A DNA stretch of 64,000 nucleotides, from NCBI RefSeq assembly GCF_015351475.1, contig NZ_JADKPR010000028.1:1-64000 (forward strand), read 5' to 3'. The position numbers and the translations under genes are program-made. The notes under the pieces are model-generated. The model saw only the letters and a program-made list of their open reading frames with translations. It ran no database searches and had not been told where the DNA came from. This document shows positions 35,836 through 44,454 of the stretch, piece after piece. Position 1 is the stretch's first letter. Each line of letters opens with the position of its first letter. Origin of the DNA: Flavobacterium sp. HJJ (GTDB taxonomy: Bacteria; Bacteroidota; Bacteroidia; Flavobacteriales; Flavobacteriaceae).

Positions 35836-37785
35836 TTAAAATTTCCAAATCGCATACAGCTGACAATAATTGAAATTATTATCGAAATTGAGAACATAGC
35901 GGGCTCCTAAACTGGGGCCGATTCGCGCAAAACCAGCAGTGAAATCGAATAAGACTCCCGATTTTAATTCAGTAAATGAATCACTCGCTGTTTCGGTTGA
36001 ATAAACAGTACGTAATAACAGTTTATCCGTTGTTCCTTCGTAGATGTCGGTTTTTATGTTTTGAGTCTGCTTCTCCGAAACATTCATGTTGACTTGAAAT
36101 CCTGCCCCAACGCCAAAATAGGTAGAAATATTATACCGAAACAATATTGGTATTTCCCAATTGATGTTTTTGTTTTCAACTGAAGATGTAATGCGGTTTA
36201 ACTGCACAGTTCCTGTATCCTGATTTATTTTTTGGCTGACTGTCGTAGCCCCGTCATAAGAAGTGATGCTGTTTAGAAATTCGGCCTGAAGATAATAACG
36301 GTATGATTTGAATGGAGAAACTGTCGCACCCACAAAATAACTTTTTGGATTTTCCAAATTAGTGTAAATATTGTATCCGGCTTTGGCTCCAATGGATATT
36401 CCCGGAGTGAATCGGGTTGTGGCATAATTGGTTATGATGGGTTCGTTTTTGTCAAAAATGATGGCTGTCCTGCTTTTGGTTTTTATCTTGTGAAAATCTT
36501 CGTTGAATTTCATGGAGTATTTTACAAATCCTTTGGTGCTGTCTATTTCCTTTACGTTTTTCTGGCTGCTTCCCGGCAGATAAATGTTTCTAAATACAAA
36601 AAAAATCTGAGTGCTTCTCACAATGGTATCCAGACAGCTTATTGCTGGAGCTTCGCCTTTTGGGCAGATAGGACATTCGGGATACATGCTTTCGATTTTT
36701 AGGGTGCTTTTGTCAAACATATCCGGAATATCGGTTTCGAGCTGTATTTTTCTTGCTGGACCTTCGCCGTTATTTTGAAAACTCGTTTTGAATTTGACTC
36801 TTTTGTAACGTACAAATCTATAATTCATGAAACTTCCGTTGGAACCCATTTTGTTGGGGTCATGAGAAGTAACGATTTCCATTTCGAGGTTTTTTATTTT
36901 ATGGTTTTTAAAGCTTCGGTTGGGAACATAAATAGAGCGCATGGTTATGGTAGCACTCGTGTCTTTAATCATTTCGGGAGTAGTTTTGAAAGTATAAAAA
37001 ACATTTCTGGTCTCGCCGGGATTGTGTTCGTCTATTTCTAAAACGACAGCATCTTTATAGCTGTTTTTGGCTGCTAATAATGTTGAATCCAAGTCGGTTT
37101 CATTAGTAGTTTCTCTATATTTTTTGGCGAAAGCCAAAGTTTCGCTGGATACTAAATAGCGGTTCGAATTATCAATATCATCTGCTGCAGTGATGTTGTT
37201 TTCTTTTATAATTCTTTCACCTGCATAAGGACGCACTTCCTGTAAATCGAAATTATTGTTTTTGAATTGTTTTTCGTTGAAAAAGAGATAGAGTTTTCCA
37301 TTGGTTACATAGTTTTCGAGATTTTCATAACTCACAATGACCTGCATTTCCTGATCCGGAATAGGATCACAGTTTTTTTGAATTGCTAATCCATTTTGTG
37401 GTGCAATAGAAGCAATGTCTTTGTAACTGCTGTCTTCAATGTCATTTACCACAACTTTTTTTGGGCGTGTAGCAGGCGGTTTTCCGTTGTCGTAATTATT
37501 GGTTACAGTAAGTCTGGCGGTATAAGTTCCTTTGTTTTTATAGACATGTTTGGGTTCGGCTTCTTTACTGTAATGACCGTCGCCCATTTCCCATAAGTAG
37601 GAATAACTGGGTTTTGGAGCACCGGCAATAGGAATCAATGGCGGTGTTTCGGGTTTGAAACTAACTAAATTTCCTTTTTGATCGTATCCAATAACAGCTC
37701 TTCGGGTAATGGTGTCTTTTACTTTTGTCTGAGCGCACATAGTGAAAGATGCAATTAGAAAAAAAACGAATAGCGATTTGTTCAT
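35836..37785 (-). CDS. PKD-domain protein with C-terminal beta-barrel
   Basis: This 649-residue protein has a signal (MNKSLFVFFLIASFTMCAQ) and a PKD domain at about residues 55-115 (YSYLWEMGDGHYSKEAEP, then HVYKNKGTYTARLTVTN). A long middle domain of beta strands includes a Cys-rich stretch PECPICPKGEAPAISC. The last 190 residues show alternating strands typical of an outer-membrane barrel (SIGAKAGYNIYTNLENP, YFGVGAGFQVNMNVSE, ending in F). It would sit in the outer membrane with the PKD and middle domain in the periplasm or at the surface. It precedes the CHAT gene in the same direction. No specific function is known to me. Confidence 0.8.
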   Translation of the reverse strand: MNKSLFVFFLIASFTMCAQTKVKDTITRRAVIGYDQKGNLVSFKPETPPLIPIAGAPKPSYSYLWEMGDGHYSKEAEPKHVYKNKGTYTARLTVTNNYDNGKPPATRPKKVVVNDIEDSSYKDIASIAPQNGLAIQKNCDPIPDQEMQVIVSYENLENYVTNGKLYLFFNEKQFKNNNFDLQEVRPYAGERIIKENNITAADDIDNSNRYLVSSETLAFAKKYRETTNETDLDSTLLAAKNSYKDAVVLEIDEHNPGETRNVFYTFKTTPEMIKDTSATITMRSIYVPNRSFKNHKIKNLEMEIVTSHDPNKMGSNGSFMNYRFVRYKRVKFKTSFQNNGEGPARKIQLETDIPDMFDKSTLKIESMYPECPICPKGEAPAISCLDTIVRSTQIFFVFRNIYLPGSSQKNVKEIDSTKGFVKYSMKFNEDFHKIKTKSRTAIIFDKNEPIITNYATTRFTPGISIGAKAGYNIYTNLENPKSYFVGATVSPFKSYRYYLQAEFLNSITSYDGATTVSQKINQDTGTVQLNRITSSVENKNINWEIPILFRYNISTYFGVGAGFQVNMNVSEKQTQNIKTDIYEGTTDKLLLRTVYSTETASDSFTELKSGVLFDFTAGFARIGPSLGARYVLNFDNNFNYCQLYAIWKF

Positions 37786-37863
37786 ATTTGGTTATTTTGG
37801 TCGGTCTGTATAGCTTTTTGCGTATTTTGAAATATAATTCAAATAATTTTTAAAAGTAAAAAA

Positions 37864-37890
37864 AAGCGGTGAGCAAATCACCACTTTTCT
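37864..37890 (-). terminator. Terminator downstream of split lipoprotein gene
   Basis: GGTGA (37868-37872) and TCACC (37878-37882), extended by AAG/CTT, form a hairpin followed by a T run on the minus strand. Confidence 0.65.
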
Positions 37891-37910
37891 TATTAATTTG
37901 AATCTGTAAC

Positions 37911-38897
37911 TTATTGAATAGCATTGACTGCAGCTACTAATTGGGCTTCGGTGCCTACGGTAGTTTCAGCCAGAGTAAAAGTATAAACAGCATTTGCCGA
38001 TATAGTAACAGCTTTAACTGCATAGCGCCATTGTCCATTTTCTTCGGTGGCAAAGATTATGTGGCATGCTAGTCCAATTGGAATTTGTCCGTAATGTTCG
38101 CTGAATAATCCTGCAGTGGTGTAAGTGTCCAGTTTTGCAAGTGCGTTTTTGCCTTCGCCATCGTAAGATAAATAAATAGCACTGTTCGTATTGTCATAAC
38201 CGTCAGGTGCATCAGCAAGAATAGTTGTTTTTGGTCTTGGATCGCTGTAGAATTTATCTACGTTTGTCCAGCCAAAGTTTCCAAAAGTAACATAATAATT
38301 GTTCCCTTCTCCCTGTACACCGCCTTTTCCTCCTGCAGTTCCAGGATCTGCAATATTTCTCCAGACTAAGTTTTCCGGGTCATCCTGATTACCTGCCCAA
38401 AGCAGCATTCCTGTTTTTAACCCGTCTGTTAAGCTTGTCGGGACAATAAGAGACATTGTTCCTATGGTTTCCAAGGCAACTCCGTCATTCGTGGCTTTGA
38501 TGTAAAATTCACCGCCGGAGATTAATAAATTTTTCTTTCCGTCTGTTGTTAATCCCATTGTTGGTTTGTTTGCTGTAAGCATGTGTCCTTTGTCAAATAT
38601 TTCTACATATTCGATGCTGACAGGACCGGTAAAAGCTAATCCGTTTTTTCTAAGATTGTCTCTGACGATCATGAGTTTTACGCCGCTGGCAGATGTAAGG
38701 GTTACTGTTCCGGTAGATTCTGTTATCGTAAAAGTTTGTTTTAGTTTTGCCTATGCTTCGGTACGGACTGCTTTGAATTCGGCAGCTGTTGCCGGAATGT
38801 TTGGGATCTCAGTATTTGGAGTGTCCTCGTTTGTACAGCTTGTCATTACGATTGCTGTTAAAAATAAAAATGCGATTGATTTTAAATTTCTGTTCAT
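37911..38897 (-). pseudogene. Lipoprotein gene split by an in-frame TAG
   Basis: Reading from the ATG at 38897, the first 48 codons give a perfect lipoprotein start (MNRNLKSIAFLFLTAIVMTSC, cysteine 21), followed by TNEDTPNTEIPNIPATAAEF. Codon 49 is TAG (38753-38751). The same frame then continues without break as AKLKQTFTITESTGTVTL and the 253-residue body down to 37911. The body contains strands and a Gly-rich part typical of secreted or surface proteins (GGEFYIKATNDGVALETIG, DGYDNTNSAIYLSYDGEGKN). A single base change (for example from CAG) would explain the break. An internal start at 38672 would lack any signal. It is either a pseudogene or a sequencing error. Function unknown. Confidence 0.8.
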
Positions 38898-39031
38898 GAT
38901 TTCTAATTTTTTTGAATCTGTCTTGAAATAGTCAAGAGTTTGTTGTGATTCTGGTTGTTAATTATAGTTTCTTTTGCTTTATATCAATTAAGGTCTGATA
39001 TTGTTACCCTTGTTTTTGGTTTTTTTTCTCA

Positions 39032-39060
39032 CCCCAGCCTTCTCCAGAGGAGAGGGGGAT
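39032..39060. repeat. CTCACCCCAGCC-type palindromic fragment
   Basis: CCTTCTCC, AGA and GGAGAGGG give an imperfect stem preceded by TCACCCCAG. The sequence resembles widespread intergenic repeats of the form 'CCCCAGCCCTCTCC..GGAGAGGG'. It is visibly richer in G+C than its surroundings. Confidence 0.4.
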
Positions 39061-39072
39061 AGAATTGGATTT

Positions 39073-39138
39073 TTACCGTGTAATTAATGCCCAAAGTTTA
39101 CTGAAGAAACTGGCTCCTATTTTTTTAATGTTTTCCAT
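39073..39138 (-). CDS. Possible micro-ORF, 21 residues
   Basis: ATG at 39138 opens MENIKKIGASFFSKLWALITR, ending TAA at 39073. The peptide is short, basic and amphipathic (KK, FFSKLWALI), like small membrane-active peptides. No promoter or ribosome site is evident and the length is easily met by chance. Confidence 0.2.
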   Translation of the reverse strand: MENIKKIGASFFSKLWALITR

Positions 39139-39320
39139 AATCTAAAAGTTTTTAAAAGTTTTAATTATCGATTTATACTGTTATATCCATTTGGTTTTAT
39201 AATTGTTACCCCTGTTTTCTGAAAATTTTATTTTTTAGCAGTAAATCAATGGTTCTGCGGTATGCATAAGAGATAGAGCCAATGTTATTAAGCTTAGGAT
39301 TAAATGATGATTTGATTTAA

Positions 39321-39432
39321 GATTTCTGATTAACGATTTTTGATTTCAGATGTGGGAGTGCTTGAAAAACAGCATCTTTTTTATTTATCATAGTAAAAAT
39401 CTGAATTCAAGAATCGTTAATCTACAATCAAA
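39321..39432. repeat. Intergenic inverted repeat, copy 2
   Basis: The left arm GATTAACGATTTT (39328-39340) and right arm GAATCGTTAATC (39411-39422) with TACAATCAAAA repeat the arms at 4496-4508 and 4589-4601. The interior differs completely between copies, so the arms are the conserved part. Confidence 0.65.
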
Positions 39433-39536
39433 AATGTTTTAATTTAATTACGCCCAAATGATTATTGGTCTTGATATATAGTGGAATAAAGCAGGTTTTG
39501 TTTCTTTTTTTAGTATTTTCGGGGAAAAGTTTTTTT

Positions 39537-40121
39537 ATGGCTGCTGCAACTGTTCATTCCGACCAAATATATATTGAAGGACTTGCGAATAATGATTCGG
39601 AGGTTATTCATGCTATTTATAAAAAGTTTGTGCCAAAGGTGGTTCACTATATAAAAAACAATTCGGGTGATGCTGATAAGGCACAGGATGTGGTTCAGGA
39701 AGTGCTGATTTTGCTTTTTAATCAGGCCAAAGCACAGCAATTGCAATTAACCTGTCCCTTTGATGCCTACTTTTTTTTGCTGTGCAAACGGAAATGGCTC
39801 AACGAACTGAAAAAACATTCCAATAAAGGGGTAACAATTAAGGACGAGCAGCCATCTATACATGATGCTGCTGATGAGATGGTTTTGCAGACCGAGCATT
39901 TTGATGAGAAACAGCAGTTATATGACGCGATGTTTCAAAAACTGGGGGAGAAATGCCAAGAACTGATAAAGCTTAGTTTTGAGCTCCCGTCTATGGAACT
40001 GGTAGCCGAAAAACTGGCTGTTACGTATGGTTATGTCCGCAAAAAGAAATCGCTATGCATTGGCCAGCTGACACAGCTCATTCAGGAAAACAATCGTTTT
40101 AAATCTATAAAAAATACCTAG
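39537..40121 (+). CDS. ECF-type sigma factor
   Basis: This protein of about 194 residues has a weak but recognisable sigma region 2 (SEVIHAIYKKFVPKVVHYIKNNSGDADKAQDVVQEVLILLFNQ) and a region 4-like helix-turn-helix (LGEKCQELIKLSFELPSMELVAEKLAVTYGYVRKKKSL). The start at 39537 (MAAATVHSDQIY) is preferred over the TTG at 39465, whose extra residues are hydrophobic and unlike sigma factors. It precedes the TPR-bearing putative anti-sigma gene by two bases. Together they probably form a signal-responsive pair. Confidence 0.82.
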   Translation: MAAATVHSDQIYIEGLANNDSEVIHAIYKKFVPKVVHYIKNNSGDADKAQDVVQEVLILLFNQAKAQQLQLTCPFDAYFFLLCKRKWLNELKKHSNKGVTIKDEQPSIHDAADEMVLQTEHFDEKQQLYDAMFQKLGEKCQELIKLSFELPSMELVAEKLAVTYGYVRKKKSLCIGQLTQLIQENNRFKSIKNT

Positions 40122-40123
40122 TC

Positions 40124-40849
40124 ATGAACGAAGAACACTTTTTGGAATTTGACGAATACCTTCAAGGTGAAATGAGCGGTGCCGATAAATTGGCTTTTGA
40201 AGAGCAATTGAAACAGGAACCGGAACTCGCAATGGCTTTTGAAACCTATAAAGAACTGCATCTTCATTTGGAAAATAAGTTTGGCCAGGCCAATGAGCGT
40301 GAAGCTTTCAAAGAGAATCTGAAAAAGATCTCAAAAACCCATCATAAAAAGCATAAATCTAAAAAGATAAAGTTTAAGCCATGGCAGTATGCTGTTGCAG
40401 CTTCGGTTACAGTTTTGCTGGGTGTTTTCATTTTGAATCAAAAATCGGATCCTGTTTTTGAGGATTATAATCAGCCGGAAACTGCTTTTTTTACAGAGAG
40501 GGGAGAGGCAAATGATAATTTGAAATTGGCTCAGGATGCATTCAATGCTAAGCAGTATAAAAAAGCAATTCCGCTTTTTGAAACTATTTTGAAAACCGAT
40601 AAAAATGTTGAGATTCAGTATTTTTATGGTGTTTCTTTACTTGAGGAGAATAGACTGCCTGAGGCAGAAGCTGTTTTTAATACGCTGAAATCGGGTAATT
40701 CTATTTATAAAAGCAAAGCAGTCTGGAGTTTAGCTTTGAGTAAGTTAAAACAAAAAGACTATAAATCCTGTCAAGAACTACTGCTTACCATTCCAGAGGA
40801 TTATGAAGGCAATGATCAGGTTGATGCTTTGCTGGAGGAGCTGGATTAG
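40124..40849 (+). CDS. Putative anti-sigma factor with periplasmic TPRs
   Basis: This 241-residue protein has an N-terminal cytoplasmic helical part of about 85 residues (FDEYLQGEMSGADKLAFEEQ) like the sigma-binding domain of anti-sigma factors. One transmembrane helix at about 87-105 (WQYAVAASVTVLLGVFIL) and a periplasmic C-terminal part with TPR-like repeats (LAQDAFNAKQYKKAIPLFE, YFYGVSLLEENRLPEAEAVF) follow. It lies two bases after the sigma gene. It probably holds the sigma factor at the membrane until a periplasmic signal is sensed through the TPRs. Confidence 0.78.
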   Translation: MNEEHFLEFDEYLQGEMSGADKLAFEEQLKQEPELAMAFETYKELHLHLENKFGQANEREAFKENLKKISKTHHKKHKSKKIKFKPWQYAVAASVTVLLGVFILNQKSDPVFEDYNQPETAFFTERGEANDNLKLAQDAFNAKQYKKAIPLFETILKTDKNVEIQYFYGVSLLEENRLPEAEAVFNTLKSGNSIYKSKAVWSLALSKLKQKDYKSCQELLLTIPEDYEGNDQVDALLEELD

Positions 40850-40885
40850 GGTTTAGCAGCAGTTGCTTAGCAAAGAGTTTTAGAG

Positions 40886-40926
40886 AGATTCGCCAAGATT
40901 AAAATCTTCGCGAATCTTTTTTTTTC
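40886..40926 (+). terminator. Terminator of sigma/anti-sigma operon
   Basis: AGATTCGC (40886-40893) pairs with GCGAATCT (40910-40917) around AAGATTAAAATCTT, followed by a nine-T run. Confidence 0.8.
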
Positions 40927-40966
40927 TTCGTGAATCTTTGCTGGAAAGTCTTTGTGCAGCTCCTTT

Positions 40967-40998
40967 TTTGGTAAAGCACTATTTTTCGAGTAATTTTG
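40967..40998 (+). promoter_or_regulatory. Promoter of TatD-family gene
   Basis: TTTG (40967-40970), 20 bases, then TAATTTTG (40991-40998) match the Bacteroidetes consensus. The start codon is 18 bases past the -7 box, so the leader is short. Confidence 0.75.
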
Positions 40999-41016
40999 CA
41001 GCATTAAAATGTACAC

Positions 41017-41796
41017 TTGGAAACAAAAGCAATATTTACCGATACTCATACCCATTTATATTCAGAAGAATTTGATCTGGACCGAAGCGAAATGATGCAG
41101 CGCGCTGTTAATAATGGTGTTACCCGTTTTTTTGTGCCAGCAATTGATTCTTCCTGCACCCAGAGCATGTATGATTTGGAGCGCGATTATCCTGATAATG
41201 TATTCCTGATGATGGGACTGCACCCAACCTATGTAAAGGATAATTATCTGGAAGAACTGCAGCATGTTGAAACCGAATTAGCCAAAAGAAAGTTTGTCGC
41301 CATTGGCGAAATAGGAATTGATCTGTATTGGGATAAAACTCATCTGGCGGAACAGCAAATCGCTTTCAGAAGACAGATTCAGCTGGCTAAACAGTATAAA
41401 CTTCCCATTGTAATTCATTGCCGCGAAGCATTTGATGAAATTTTTGAAATATTGGAAGAAGAAAAATCACCCGAATTATTCGGCATTTTTCATTGTTTTA
41501 CCGGGACTTATGAGCAGGCACTGCAGGCCATATCGTATAACATGAAATTAGGAATAGGCGGTGTGGTTACTTTCAAAAACGGGAAGATTGACCAGTTTCT
41601 GCATCAAATTGATTTACAGTATATTGTTTTGGAGACAGATTCACCTTATTTGGCGCCGATTCCTTACAGAGGAAAACGTAATGAGAGCAGTTATTTAGTG
41701 AATGTTGCTGATAAACTGGCTCAGATTTATGGCCTTTCGGCAAATGAAATAGCAGCTGCAACAACTGATAATTCTTTTAAAGTATTCAGTATTTAA
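41017..41796 (+). CDS. TatD-family metal-dependent hydrolase/DNase
   Basis: This 259-residue TIM-barrel hydrolase has the metal-binding DTHTHLY near the N-terminus, GEIGIDLYWDK, HCREAFDE, HCFTGTYEQA and the closing LETDSPYLAPIPYRGKRNE, the full TatD signature. Members have metal-dependent 3'-5' DNase activity and may take part in DNA repair or D-aminoacyl-tRNA turnover. The start is a TTG (41017), since the nearby ATG at 41010 is out of frame. It is the first gene of a likely three-gene unit with the acyltransferase and asparaginase. Confidence 0.93.
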   Translation: METKAIFTDTHTHLYSEEFDLDRSEMMQRAVNNGVTRFFVPAIDSSCTQSMYDLERDYPDNVFLMMGLHPTYVKDNYLEELQHVETELAKRKFVAIGEIGIDLYWDKTHLAEQQIAFRRQIQLAKQYKLPIVIHCREAFDEIFEILEEEKSPELFGIFHCFTGTYEQALQAISYNMKLGIGGVVTFKNGKIDQFLHQIDLQYIVLETDSPYLAPIPYRGKRNESSYLVNVADKLAQIYGLSANEIAAATTDNSFKVFSI

Positions 41797-41860
41797 TGTT
41801 GATTTTCTCTAACTTTAATATTTTTTTTGTTCTTTTGTCCAATATAAATAGAATACAAAA

Positions 41861-43003
41861 ATGAATAAATTTGATGCGATTAGGTCTTTTTATGATTCAG
41901 AAGTAAATGAAGCAATCATAAAAGTTATTGATCATCCGATGATGAAGGCTTTAATGAACTTTTGTTTTCCGGGACAAGATGACGAAATTTGGAAAGAACA
42001 GCTTCGCAAAACGCATTCTATTCGTGATTTTCAATGCAATTTTATTTATCATGGTGTGCAGCAGGTACTGGAAAAAAGCTCTGAGGGCTTAACCACTTCC
42101 GGTTTTGAAAAGTTAGAAAAAAATACTGCTTATCTTTTTATTTCCAATCATAGAGATATCGTCTTAGATACAACATTACTGAATGCTTCTTTGTTTGAAT
42201 ATGGTTTGGATATGACTTCGTCAGCTATTGGTGACAATTTGGTCAAAAAATCATTTTTGAAAACATTATCAAAATTAAATAGAAACTTTTTGGTGCAGCG
42301 GGGATTATCGCCAAGAGAATTATTAATTAGTTCCAAATTACTTTCCGAATATATGGCGCAGTTACTGCTTCACGAAAACCGTTCGGTTTGGATTGCACAG
42401 CGCGAAGGAAGAACCAAAGACGGTAATGATGAAACAAATCCCGGTGTGCTGAAAATGATTGCAATGGGATCTGATGAACCTAATATAATGGATTATTTTA
42501 AGAAGATTAAAATCGTGCCTGTTTCTATTTCCTATGAATACGATCCTACTGATGCTTTGAAAATGCCGCAATTGCTGGCCGAAGCTAATAATGAGATTTA
42601 TATCAAAGAAAAAAATGAAGATTTTAAGACGCTGCTGAGCGGTATTATTGGGCAGAAGAAAAGAATACACATACATTTAGGCGATGTTCTCGATACTGAA
42701 ATTGATGATATTATCAAGAATGTCGATACTTCAAATAAACAGGTACAGGCATTGGCACAAATAATTGATGACTCCGTTCTGAGCAATTATAAGTTGTGGA
42801 CTACCAATTTTATTGCTTATGATATTTTAAACAATTCGAATCAATTCGCACATTTATACACCGAAAATGAAAAAATGCTTTTTGAGAGACGTTTAGAATT
42901 GCGCATTGACCATGAACACCCGATTGCTAAACAAGGCTTTCTGGATATGTATGCGAATCCAGTGGTCAATAAATTAAAGTATGTTGATGCACTTACACTC
43001 TAG
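41861..43003 (+). CDS. Glycerolipid acyltransferase-type protein
   Basis: This 380-residue protein has the PlsB/PlsC acyltransferase motif NHRDIVLD (NHxxxxD) near residue 97 and the second motif EGRTKDG near residue 187. It would transfer an acyl group to a glycerol-phosphate or related lipid acceptor at the inner face of the membrane. It lacks membrane-spanning segments of its own. The larger size and N-terminal domain suggest a relative of glycerol-3-phosphate rather than simple lysophosphatidate acyltransferases. The 3' end overlaps the asparaginase gene by 23 bases. Confidence 0.82.
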   Translation: MNKFDAIRSFYDSEVNEAIIKVIDHPMMKALMNFCFPGQDDEIWKEQLRKTHSIRDFQCNFIYHGVQQVLEKSSEGLTTSGFEKLEKNTAYLFISNHRDIVLDTTLLNASLFEYGLDMTSSAIGDNLVKKSFLKTLSKLNRNFLVQRGLSPRELLISSKLLSEYMAQLLLHENRSVWIAQREGRTKDGNDETNPGVLKMIAMGSDEPNIMDYFKKIKIVPVSISYEYDPTDALKMPQLLAEANNEIYIKEKNEDFKTLLSGIIGQKKRIHIHLGDVLDTEIDDIIKNVDTSNKQVQALAQIIDDSVLSNYKLWTTNFIAYDILNNSNQFAHLYTENEKMLFERRLELRIDHEHPIAKQGFLDMYANPVVNKLKYVDALTL

Positions 43004-44021
43004 ACCAAAAATTCTTTTAATCTATACCGGCGGGACTATCGGTATGAGAAAAGATTTTGAAACAGGAGCTCTCAAAGCTTTTAATTTCAGTAAGCTCCTT
43101 GATAGTATTCCCGAACTGCAGTTACTGGATTGTGAGATAGATGCTTTTTCTTTTGAAAATCCAATAGATTCATCGAATATGAATCCCGAACATTGGGCAG
43201 AAATGGCTCGGACTATTGAGAATAATTACGAGAAATTTGATGGTTTTGTAGTGCTTCATGGTTCAGATACCATGTCGTATTCTGCTTCGGCATTGAGTTT
43301 TATGTTCGAAAATCTTTCTAAGCCTATCATATTTACAGGATCGCAGCTGCCAATTGGAGATCTGCGCACCGATGCCAAAGAAAATTTAATTACGGCGATT
43401 CAGATTGCTTCCCTTCAGGAAAACGGCAGACCGTTAATCAAGGAAGTCTGTCTTTATTTTGAATATAAATTATACCGAGGCAACAGAACAACGAAGATAA
43501 ATGCCGAACATTTCAGAGCGTTTATTTCTCCGAATTATCCTTTTTTAGTAGAGTCCGGCGTTCACTTAACAATAAATTCAGAGCTGTTGTTGCCTGCCAA
43601 TGAAGAAGCTTCTTTGAAAGTGCATACCCATTTAGACAGCAATACAGCGATAATCAAAATGTTTCCTGGGATAAATGAAAAGGTATTGACAGCGATTTTA
43701 AATGTTGAAGGATTAAAAGGAGTTGTTCTTGAAACTTATGGAGCGGGAAATGCTCCGACAGAAGAGTGGTTTTTGAAAATTTTGCAGACAGCAGTTTCTC
43801 GAGGACTGCATATTGTTAATGTGACACAATGCTCAATAGGAAGCGTAAGCATGGGGCATTATGAAACAAGTACCACGATGAAAAAACTAGGAATTATTTC
43901 AGGAAAAGACATTACTACCGAAGCTGCGATTACCAAATTAATGTATTTATTGGGGCAGAATACACCACAGGAAGACTTCAAAAATGTTTTTGAAACTTCT
44001 TTGAGAGGAGAAATGCAATAA
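42981..44021 (+). CDS. ansA: Type I L-asparaginase
   Basis: This 346-residue enzyme hydrolyses asparagine to aspartate and ammonia in the cytoplasm. Signatures are IYTGGTIGM near residue 14, with the nucleophilic threonine, and HGSDTMSYSASALSFM, with the second catalytic threonine and aspartate. DLRTDAKENLITA and the C-terminal LETYGAGNAP also fit. The length fits the cytoplasmic class and no signal peptide is present. The start at 42981 overlaps the preceding gene by 23 bases; a second ATG at 42987 is equally possible. Confidence 0.93.
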   Translation: MLMHLHSRPKILLIYTGGTIGMRKDFETGALKAFNFSKLLDSIPELQLLDCEIDAFSFENPIDSSNMNPEHWAEMARTIENNYEKFDGFVVLHGSDTMSYSASALSFMFENLSKPIIFTGSQLPIGDLRTDAKENLITAIQIASLQENGRPLIKEVCLYFEYKLYRGNRTTKINAEHFRAFISPNYPFLVESGVHLTINSELLLPANEEASLKVHTHLDSNTAIIKMFPGINEKVLTAILNVEGLKGVVLETYGAGNAPTEEWFLKILQTAVSRGLHIVNVTQCSIGSVSMGHYETSTTMKKLGIISGKDITTEAAITKLMYLLGQNTPQEDFKNVFETSLRGEMQ

Positions 44022-44079
44022 TATTGAATTTTTATTTTCGAAAGTCATTTTTTTTAGTGTTATTTGCACTCCGAAATAA

Positions 44080-44166
44080 AGAGAGGTGTCCGAGTGGTTG
44101 AAGGAGCTAGCCTGGAAAGCTAGTATATGGGTAACTGTATCGAGGGTTCGAATCCCTTCCTCTCTG
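44080..44166 (+). tRNA. tRNA-Ser (anticodon GGA)
   Basis: Acceptor AGAGAGG pairs with CCTCTCT (44159-44165). The anticodon stem-loop CTAGC-CTGGAAA-GCTAG gives the anticodon GGA at 44114-44116, and the T arm contains GGGTTCGAATCCC. A long variable arm and 87-base length fit class II serine tRNA. CCA is not encoded. An integrase gene follows about 290 bases downstream, so the 3' end of this tRNA is the likely integration site. Confidence 0.95.
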
Positions 44167-44191
44167 CTGATTTAAATGTCAAAAGGTATCA

Positions 44192-44226
44192 AAACCTCGA
44201 AAACCATAGTGTTTTCGAGGTTTTTT
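44192..44226 (+). terminator. Terminator after tRNA-Ser
   Basis: AAACCTCGAAAAC (44192-44204) pairs with GTTTTCGAGGTTT (44211-44223) and is followed by a T run. Confidence 0.8.
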
Positions 44227-44454
44227 GTTTTTATGACCTTTCAAAATATTCATTCTTTTTCAAAATTCAAGAGACTAAATCGAGACCCTAAGTAATTGAT
44301 GAAATTTGGGTCTCGCTAAATTGTAAAGCATCAAAAGTTTATTGTCAATCTAATTTTTGACAATCGATTAGTTCTGTTGCTTATCCAATTTTCGAACATC
44401 TTGTTTAGTGGCAAACCTTACGATAAATTAATGTTTAATCTAAAGGTTACCAAA

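Larger units (their letters stand above)
38898..39536. other. Long intergenic region with repeats
   Basis: No convincing long gene is present. It holds a GC-richer palindrome at about 39032-39060, a possible 21-codon leftward micro-ORF at 39073-39138, the second copy of the dispersed inverted repeat at 39321-39432, and the leader of the ECF sigma gene. Confidence 0.6.

Noticed and set aside
38751..38753. Amber recoding at the TAG codon
   Set aside because: No pyrrolysine machinery or read-through signal is visible, and other genes in the window use TAG as a normal stop, so a nonsense change is simpler.
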